Positions 5,830 to 9,337 of a DNA stretch of 9,337 nucleotides are shown in pieces; positions within the stretch are counted from its first letter, which is position 1, and each line of letters opens with the position of its first letter. The DNA comes from Gammaproteobacteria bacterium (GTDB lineage Bacteria; Pseudomonadota; Gammaproteobacteria; DSM-19610), in the NCBI GenBank assembly GCA_011371465.1, contig DRQL01000332.1, positions 1-9,337 on the forward strand, read 5' to 3'. Under the pieces are notes generated by a model, which saw only the letters and a list, made by a program, of their open reading frames with translations, had not been told where the DNA came from and did not search any database. The position numbers and the translations under genes were made by a program.

Positions 5830-6633
5830 TCAGCGCAGGGGTTCGGCAACCAGGCGAAACCCCACCACGGAATACCGCACATCGGGCTTGTCCGCCGACC
5901 GGTAGCCCGGTCTCACCAGGTGTACCGGGCAATGGTAGGAACCACCGCGCCGGGTTTTCTTATCACCCTGTTTCGGCCCCTGCGGGTTGACACGATCCGA
6001 CCGCGCGTACTGGTCCGGTGCATACCAGTCCTGCAGCCATTCCCATACATTGCCGTACAGGTCGTACAGACCCCAGGGATTCGGTTTACGGGTCGCGACC
6101 GGGTGTAGCTCGTCCCCCGAGCTGTCGATATACCAGGCATAGTCGCCCAGCCGCTCGACCGGAACCGGCCGCGGTCCTGACCTGCCGGCGCGTGCCGCAT
6201 ACTCCCACTCCGCTTCGGTGGGTAAGCGGTAATGATAGGCGGAATCGCGCCGGTTCAGTCGTTCGATAAACGCCTGCACATCGAACCAGCTGACCGATAC
6301 CACCGGCAGACGCTGCCAGTCCTTGCGCTGCCACTCCGAAGAGGGACCGGGGCGTGTGTTCATGACCTCGACCCACTGCGCACGGGTGACCTCCGTCGCG
6401 CCCAGGTAAAAACCCTGCGGGAAAACGACCGTGTGTGCCGGGGTTTCATCCTGCACCGAGCCTGCGTCGCCATCCGGCAGCTCCAGCACCACTGCATCGA
6501 GATCCCGGGTGCCCATGATGAAGGTCCCGGCCGGAACGCGGACAAAGGACATGCCCAATGCATTGGTGAACGACTCTGCCGCCTGCAGCGGCAACGCCAA
6601 CGCGCTCAGCACCAGCAGGATCCATGGTTTCAT
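5830..6633 (-). CDS. Secreted SUMF1/formylglycine-generating-enzyme-domain protein, one active-site Cys missing
   Basis: The product has 267 residues. The ATG at 6633 is chosen over one at 6729 because a strong GGGGAGGA lies seven bases upstream and a signal peptide follows at once (MKPWILLVLSALALPLQAA, cleavage near residue 19). The SUMF1 (C-type-lectin-like) domain fills the rest: FVRVPAGTFIMGT (30-42), GFYLGATEVTRAQW (74-87), PVVSVSWFDVQAF (110-122), YRLPTEAEWEYAARAG (135-150), GLYDLYGNVWEW (188-199), RRGGSYHC (228-235) and SVVGFRLV (255-262). True formylglycine-generating enzymes use a Cys pair five residues apart in this last region. Here Cys235 is kept, but the partner position is Val240, so classical FGE activity is doubtful. 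It is probably a periplasmic binding or structural paralogue. Confidence 0.85.
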   Translation of the reverse strand: MKPWILLVLSALALPLQAAESFTNALGMSFVRVPAGTFIMGTRDLDAVVLELPDGDAGSVQDETPAHTVVFPQGFYLGATEVTRAQWVEVMNTRPGPSSEWQRKDWQRLPVVSVSWFDVQAFIERLNRRDSAYHYRLPTEAEWEYAARAGRSGPRPVPVERLGDYAWYIDSSGDELHPVATRKPNPWGLYDLYGNVWEWLQDWYAPDQYARSDRVNPQGPKQGDKKTRRGGSYHCPVHLVRPGYRSADKPDVRYSVVGFRLVAEPLR

Positions 6634-6658
6634 GATGTTGTCCTCCCCCTTTCCGGCG

Positions 6659-6729
6659 AGTATAGACCGGATCACAAACAGGCTGCTGGAGCAGCGTGTT
6701 CCGGCCTGGCAGTATGGCGTGTGGAACAC
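6659..6729 (-). promoter_or_regulatory. Possible activator-dependent promoter region of the SUMF1 gene
   Basis: TATACT on the minus strand (6664-6659) is a good -10 box without a recognisable -35. GTGTTCC (6696-6702) and GGAACAC (6723-6729) are perfect complements with a 20-bp gap, centred near -60 relative to the expected start. A weak -35 plus an upstream inverted repeat fits activator control, but this is inference from spacing only. Confidence 0.3.
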
Positions 6730-6735
6730 CGGCTA

Positions 6736-6808
6736 TCGCGGTCAGGAGACCGCTCCTGCGAGGCAGACGCCACCACCCGTAGGAACGCCGGCCTTCGGCG
6801 CGAAAACC
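6736..6808. repeat. REP pair, copy 1 (reverse then forward unit)
   Basis: The first unit (6736-6760) is the inverse of CGCAGGAGCGGTCTCCTGAC and the second (6779-6808) begins GTAGGAACGCCGGCCTTCGG. Each unit is a short tag GYAGGARCG followed by a GC-rich hairpin and CGCGA. This is the general form of Pseudomonas-type REP sequences (core TAGGAGCGGGCTTGCCCGCGA). The two units point away from each other, the opposite of the pairs at 8594-8664 and 9224-9297. Confidence 0.8.
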
Positions 6809-6944
6809 ACACTGTATTCCAGATCCACCTTATGTGACCCGCCAGACCTGTCGTCGTTCCCAGACAGATCGGGGTGTTTGTGTCGCTGTTTCACTACACC
6901 CGTTAACCTGGATTTCAGCCAGCCTCGCCCCCCATGATTCATTC

Positions 6945-7011
6945 GTCATGCAAGCGAAGGTTGGTATCCAGAGCATTGAAAACACTGGATTCCGGCATTC
7001 GCCAGAATGAC
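6945..7011. repeat. Degenerate dispersed inverted repeat (GTCATTC...GAATCCAG family)
   Basis: The arms 6945-6973 and 6983-7011 are 29 nt each and match in 21 of 29 positions when one is inverted. The right arm read on the minus strand starts GTCATTCTGGCGAATGCCGG and ends AATCCAGTG, close to the widespread dispersed repeat with core GTCATTCCCGCGAAAGCGGG followed by AATCCAG. The left arm has drifted more (GTCATGCAAGCGAAGG). It is unrelated to the other two repeat families in the window. Confidence 0.7.
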
Positions 7012-7051
7012 AAAGGTCGAAATTACCAGGTATTACTCTGGCAAACACCTG

Positions 7052-7075
7052 CGACAGCTGTCGTGAACCGACAAC
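7052..7075. promoter_or_regulatory. CGACA half-site cluster, possible enhancer
   Basis: CGACAGCTGTCG (7052-7063) is a perfect 12-bp palindrome. Its right half TGTCG then forms a second inverted repeat with CGACA after a TGAAC spacer. Three half-sites thus alternate in orientation in 24 bp. The cluster lies about 120-140 bp upstream of the start site predicted from the sigma-54 promoter, a usual place for a sigma-54 activator to bind. The activator is not identified. Confidence 0.45.
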
Positions 7076-7165
7076 ACTATGAACACGGCCTGGAACCAGA
7101 ATTTTCATTAATGTCTTCTTATATGCTTATGTTTTATAACCACTTGGCGGAAAAACCCCGGGGGA

Positions 7166-7181
7166 TGGCATGCGCATTGCT
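7166..7181 (+). promoter_or_regulatory. Sigma-54 (RpoN) type -24/-12 promoter
   Basis: The sequence TGGCATGCGCATTGCT agrees with the RpoN consensus TGGCAY-R-N4-TTGCW at every specified position. The invariant GG (7167-7168) and GC (7179-7180) are ten bases apart. Transcription would start near 7192, about 42 bp before the EF-hand ATG. No equally good sigma-70 promoter is visible in this spacer. Confidence 0.65.
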
Positions 7182-7182
7182 A

Positions 7183-7207
7183 TAACCATTCCGAGATTAA
7201 ATGGTTA
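7183..7207 (+). promoter_or_regulatory. 8-bp inverted repeat over the predicted start site of the EF-hand gene
   Basis: TAACCATT (7183-7190) and AATGGTTA (7200-7207) are perfect complements with a 9-bp gap. The repeat covers the start site predicted from the sigma-54 promoter and ends 12 bp before the GAGGAG ribosome binding site. It could be a repressor site or, if transcription starts further upstream, a hairpin at the 5' end of the mRNA. Confidence 0.45.
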
Positions 7208-7233
7208 ATCCGTAAAACGAGGAGTTACAGACT

Positions 7234-7539
7234 ATGAAAAAATTACTGGTAGTTGCCGCTGTCGCCATGAGCAGTTCTTACGCCTGGGCCGAAGCACCTG
7301 CAGACGCGGTTGTGGATACCACGCAGGCTTCTTTCACCCAGATCGATGCAAACCAGGACGGCATGATTTCCAAAGAGGAAGCCAGCTCGTTCTCATCGGT
7401 GGAACTGATGTTCGACAAGGCCGACAGCAACAAGGACGGCGCGCTGGACAGCACCGAGTTCGAACAGGCTGCGCCTGCCGAAGCGGCAGCTGCAACCGAA
7501 GCCGCTACCGAGGCTGCTGCAGAAACCGCTGCAAAGTAA
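7234..7539 (+). CDS. Periplasmic two-EF-hand protein with Ala/Glu-rich tail
   Basis: The product has 101 residues. The ATG has GAGGAG nine bases upstream. Residues 1-19 are a signal peptide (MKKLLVVAAVAMSSSYAWA). Two EF-hand loops follow: DANQDGMISKEE (38-49) and DSNKDGALDSTE (64-75), each with Asp at 1, Asn at 3, Asp at 5, Gly at 6 and Glu at 12, so both should bind calcium. The tail (about 79-101) is almost only Ala, Glu and Thr and is probably disordered or a simple helix. Small exported EF-hand proteins of this type are common in proteobacteria and have no agreed function; calcium buffering or sensing in the periplasm is inference. The gene stands alone behind an apparent sigma-54 control region and converges with the PDC-domain gene. 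Confidence 0.85.
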   Translation: MKKLLVVAAVAMSSSYAWAEAPADAVVDTTQASFTQIDANQDGMISKEEASSFSSVELMFDKADSNKDGALDSTEFEQAAPAEAAAATEAATEAAAETAAK

Positions 7540-7554
7540 GTTTTTTGCCGGAAT

Positions 7555-7586
7555 CGGAACGGGCCTGCTCACGCGGGCCTGTTCCG
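7555..7586. terminator. 14-bp hairpin between convergent EF-hand and PDC genes
   Basis: CGGAACGGGCCTGC (7555-7568) pairs with GCGGGCCTGTTCCG (7573-7586) through 14 positions including two G-T wobbles, with a TCAC loop. It lies 15 bp after the EF-hand stop and 30 bp from the end of the opposing gene. A six-T run precedes rather than follows it on the plus strand, so a classic intrinsic terminator is not formed; a shared 3' end is the likely role. Confidence 0.55.
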
Positions 7587-7615
7587 GCGTTCGGTAACGT
7601 AATACCCTCCCCGCT

Positions 7616-8563
7616 CTACCCCTCGCTACCAAACCAGAAACCCGTATCCTTTTCCAGGAACTCCGAGTACGGCATGTAGTGCGAGCCATCGCATGAGAAG
7701 GTCAGGCTGATCAGACCGTTGAAAATATTGATCGACGCCACGCGCAGGTAAATGGTGTCATCGGCAAAGCGCAGGGCCTGCAGCCCTTTCAGTATCGGGC
7801 CGATACAATCCGCCGGTATCTCGGCATCCTCCGGGTAGGGTCGACGCGGGTACGCCAGGCAGATATCAGGGTCGGACAGCGCATCGCTCTGCAGGATCCG
7901 GTAACGGAAAGGATCATCGACCACCCACACCGTCGCCCGGCTGCTGGAAAAATGCAGCACCCCCTGGAACATCCCGCGTTCCACGATCAGCTCTTCCAGA
8001 ATCGACAGGGCCTGCTCGATATTCCGGTCCAGCGCACTTTCCACCCGCGTCTGCTGGAATACCGTGCCGCGGACCGCCGGGTCACCCTTGATCTGGCGCC
8101 ATTCACCGGGCTCCACGTACAGATCACCGGAGGCTGGCAGGTCGCGCAGGTCGAGGTCGACGCCGAGGTATCCAACGGGTTCCCCCTCCCGGTACAGCGT
8201 CTGCAGCGCGGTGATCGAGGGCCGGTGCGCGGAAAGGCTGATATACGCCTCGGATAGCACGAAATCCTGGTCCGGGCTGGCTTCCTTCATATACGGGCGC
8301 GGCGAACGGTCACGCCCGAAGTGTTCGGGCAGGCGACCGTCGCGACCGACATTATCCGACAGCTGGATTCCGTTGGTATCCACCACGTACAGGTAGGTGC
8401 AGTACGGGATACTGTCAAACCCGGCCAGCAGCGCAGCCGTAAGCGCCTCGCGGTCCGGCCAGGCTTTCTGACACTCGCCCGCGAGCTGACGCACCGGGTT
8501 CAGCAGCAGTTCGAATACCGCTGCCCGCTGTTCACGGATACTGTCTTTCCAGGATGTAAGCAC
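7616..8563 (-). CDS. Soluble PDC/Cache sensor-domain protein without output domain
   Basis: The product has 315 residues from a GTG at 8563 preceded by GGAGG eight bases upstream; no better ATG is near. Residues about 50-145 read as a PDC (Cache) ligand-binding fold: TYLYVVDTNGIQLSDNV (56-72), RDRSPRPYMKEA (84-95), SEAYISLSAHRPSITAL (104-120) and GEPVGYLGVDLDLRDL (127-142). The Y-M-K-E-A and S-E-x-Y pattern lines the pocket in known members. A second alpha/beta part (about 175-300) contains SSRATVWVVDD, RYRILQSDAL and SINIFNGLISLTFSC, which I do not recognise. PDC domains normally sit outside the membrane on receptors; here there is no signal peptide, transmembrane helix or output domain, so it should be cytoplasmic. 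It follows moaB on the same strand with a REP pair between. Confidence 0.75.
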   Translation of the reverse strand: MLTSWKDSIREQRAAVFELLLNPVRQLAGECQKAWPDREALTAALLAGFDSIPYCTYLYVVDTNGIQLSDNVGRDGRLPEHFGRDRSPRPYMKEASPDQDFVLSEAYISLSAHRPSITALQTLYREGEPVGYLGVDLDLRDLPASGDLYVEPGEWRQIKGDPAVRGTVFQQTRVESALDRNIEQALSILEELIVERGMFQGVLHFSSSRATVWVVDDPFRYRILQSDALSDPDICLAYPRRPYPEDAEIPADCIGPILKGLQALRFADDTIYLRVASINIFNGLISLTFSCDGSHYMPYSEFLEKDTGFWFGSEG

Positions 8564-8593
8564 CCGGGGTTCCTCCGAACAAGTGAAATAATA

Positions 8594-8664
8594 CGCAGGA
8601 GCGGTCCCCTGACCGCGAATGAACGCTGCGGCTTTCGCGCCGAAGGACGGCGCTCCTGCGGGGG
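8594..8664. repeat. REP pair, copy 2 (forward then reverse unit)
   Basis: The first unit (8594-8618) is CGCAGGAGCGGTCCCCTGAC followed by CGCGA. The second (8630-8664) is the inverse of a unit starting CGCAGGAGCGCCGTCCTTCG. The hairpin cores are GCGGTC-CCCT-GACCGC and GCGCCG-AAGGA-CGGCGC (plus-strand reading). The pair fills the spacer between moaB and the PDC gene. Confidence 0.85.
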
Positions 8665-8677
8665 AAAGCCGGGTCTA

Positions 8678-9199
8678 TTATACCTCGTTCAGGCGCGGCA
8701 TGAGTTCCACGAAATTACAGGGGCGGGTACGATGATCCAGCTGTTTCTGTATCAGCTTGTCCCAGGCGGTACGGCAGGCACCGCTGGAACCCGGCACACA
8801 GAAAATTATAGTCCCGTTGGCCACACCTCCCAGCGCCCGCGACTGGATGGTCGATGTCTGTATTTCCTCGAACGAAATAGCACGGAAAATTTCACCAAAA
8901 CCTTCCAGCTCCTTGTCCAGCAGCACCTGGACCGCTTCCGGCGTGCCGTCACGACCGGTGACACCCGTACCCCCGGTGGTGATAACCACCTGCACGCCGG
9001 GGTCGGCGATCCAGCGCGACACAATAGCCCGGATGGCATAGATGTCATCCGGCACGATCACTTTTTCCGCCAGCCGGTGACCCGCCTCGACCAGGCGCTC
9101 CGCCAGTGTCCTGCCCGAGGTATCGTTTTCCTCGGTGCGGCTGTCGGATACCGTCAGTATCGCGATATCGAGCGGAACAAAGCTGCGTTCTTTTGTCAT
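8678..9199 (-). CDS. moaB: Molybdenum cofactor biosynthesis protein B
   Basis: The product has 173 residues, close to E. coli MoaB. The ATG at 9199 has GGAG six bases upstream; an in-frame ATG six codons further up (9217) lacks one. Motifs: DIAILTVSDSR (11-21), NDTSGRTLAERL (25-36), ITTGGTGVTGRDGTPEAV (73-90) with the TGGTG loop and Asp84, FGEIFRAISFEEIQTSTIQSRA (101-122), GVANGTIIFCVPGSSGACRTAW (125-146) and the tail LDHRTRPCNF (154-163). This is the MogA/MoaB molybdopterin-binding fold. Relatives adenylylate molybdopterin before metal insertion (MogA); MoaB of E. coli is related but of less certain activity. The FRAISFEEI and RTRPCNF stretches favour MoaB over MogA. No other cofactor gene is visible. 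REP pairs lie on both sides. Confidence 0.93.
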   Translation of the reverse strand: MTKERSFVPLDIAILTVSDSRTEENDTSGRTLAERLVEAGHRLAEKVIVPDDIYAIRAIVSRWIADPGVQVVITTGGTGVTGRDGTPEAVQVLLDKELEGFGEIFRAISFEEIQTSTIQSRALGGVANGTIIFCVPGSSGACRTAWDKLIQKQLDHRTRPCNFVELMPRLNEV

Positions 9200-9223
9200 T
9201 TCATTCTCCGGGATCAACAGAAA

Positions 9224-9297
9224 CCTGCAGGTGCGGTTTCCTGACCGCGATTATACACCGTGGCTTTCGCGCCGGAGGGCGGCGCTCCTACGGGTGG
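9224..9297. repeat. REP pair, copy 3 (forward then reverse unit)
   Basis: The first unit (9224-9250) contains CTGCAGGTGCGGTTTCCTGA and ends CCGCGA; the second (9262-9297) is the inverse of a unit starting CCCGTAGGAGCGCCGCCCTC. The order and spacing match the copy at 8594-8664, so moaB is flanked by two like-oriented pairs. The second unit appears to supply the stop codon of the gene at the right edge. Confidence 0.85.
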
Positions 9298-9337
9298 GGA
9301 TCCGATGTCTTGAAGGTGTCTTCGAGCAACCACAGCA
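9288..9337 (-). CDS. Possible 3' end of an unidentified gene (truncated by window edge)
   Basis: On the minus strand the frame entering from the right edge reads LWLLEDTFKTSDPHP and stops at TAG (9290-9288), which lies inside the REP unit tag GTAGGAGC. The peptide looks like an ordinary protein C-terminus, but 15 residues are too few to name a family. The other two frames also stay open over this short span until they enter the repeat, so the assignment is weak. Confidence 0.3.
   Translation of the reverse strand, partial: LWLLEDTFKTSDPHP

Larger units (their letters stand above)
6634..7233. other. 600-bp stretch without a convincing gene
   Basis: Short open frames here read mostly through repeats and have no ribosome binding sites or recognisable motifs. 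The stretch holds the SUMF1 promoter region, a REP pair (6736-6808), a degenerate dispersed repeat (6945-7011), CGACA repeats (7052-7075), a sigma-54 type promoter (7166-7181) and an inverted repeat before the EF-hand gene (7183-7207). I see nothing recognisable in 6809-6944. Confidence 0.7.

Noticed and set aside
7112..7140. Possible sigma-70 promoter (TATAAC at 7135-7140) before the EF-hand gene
   Set aside because: The -35 at proper spacing (TGTCTT) is poor and the site lies almost 100 bp from the ATG, whereas the -24/-12 match is far better. It could still be a secondary promoter.
6742..7185. Several 60-90 codon open frames in the 600-bp gap
   Set aside because: They read through the REP pair and dispersed repeat, lack ribosome binding sites, and resemble no family I recognise.
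8321..9244. Plus-strand open frame of 307 codons across the PDC and moaB region
   Set aside because: It runs antisense to moaB and the PDC gene and straight through a REP pair; no domain is seen.
1..9337. CRISPR array, tRNA, rRNA, integrase or phage genes, toxin-antitoxin or defence island
   Set aside because: I found no regularly spaced direct repeats, no tRNA-like cloverleaf ends, and no recombinase, phage or toxin motifs. The repeats present are palindromic REP- or MITE-like elements.

Overview
The window looks like an ordinary chromosomal segment of a gammaproteobacterium. The evidence is the presence of recognisable slyX, yajD-type HNH, moaB and CspA-family genes, an MltF-like lytic transglycosylase, and Pseudomonas-style REP palindromes in the spacers. 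A truncated DsrE/DsrF-like gene at the left edge would fit a sulfur-metabolising lineage, but I cannot name a genus. Coding DNA is GC-rich. The spacers are short and repeat-laden, except for one stretch of about 600 bp without a gene (6634-7233).

Layout, left to right. Positions 2-238 hold the 3' end of a DsrE-like gene, whose stop codon is followed at once by an inverted-repeat element (245-324). A small secreted protein (minus strand, 359-1006) diverges from a plus-strand pair: a YajD-type HNH protein (1080-1457) and an MltF-like periplasmic protein with a solute-binding and a lytic transglycosylase domain (1480-2961). slyX (3005-3220) converges on this pair. A second copy of the inverted-repeat element (3280-3365) separates slyX from two overlapping genes, a DUF4442-type hotdog protein (3478-3969) and a nitronate-monooxygenase-type flavoprotein (3959-4990), which probably form an operon. 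A cold-shock protein follows, with its own promoter and a leader of about 110 nt (5144-5350). It converges, across a 13-bp perfect hairpin, on a small minus-strand gene for a 73-residue HMA-like protein without a CxxC motif (5439-5660). A secreted SUMF1/FGE-domain protein (5830-6633, minus) comes next.

The 600-bp gene-free stretch carries a REP pair, a degenerate copy of another dispersed repeat, and what looks like a complete sigma-54 control region: repeated CGACA half-sites, a consensus-quality -24/-12 promoter, and an inverted repeat over the predicted start site. It lies in front of a periplasmic two-EF-hand protein (7234-7539). A soluble PDC/Cache-domain protein without an output domain (7616-8563, minus) converges on the EF-hand gene. 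It lies downstream of moaB (8678-9199, minus), which is bracketed on both sides by REP pairs. The last 50 bases probably hold the 3' end of another minus-strand gene.

I do not see a clear new multi-gene system. The items most worth a second look are the sigma-54 region of the EF-hand gene, the SUMF1 protein that keeps only one of the two FGE active-site cysteines, the orphan PDC sensor, the hotdog/flavoprotein pair, and the operator-like repeats in front of the small HMA-like gene. All functions come from reading motifs by eye; no database search was run.
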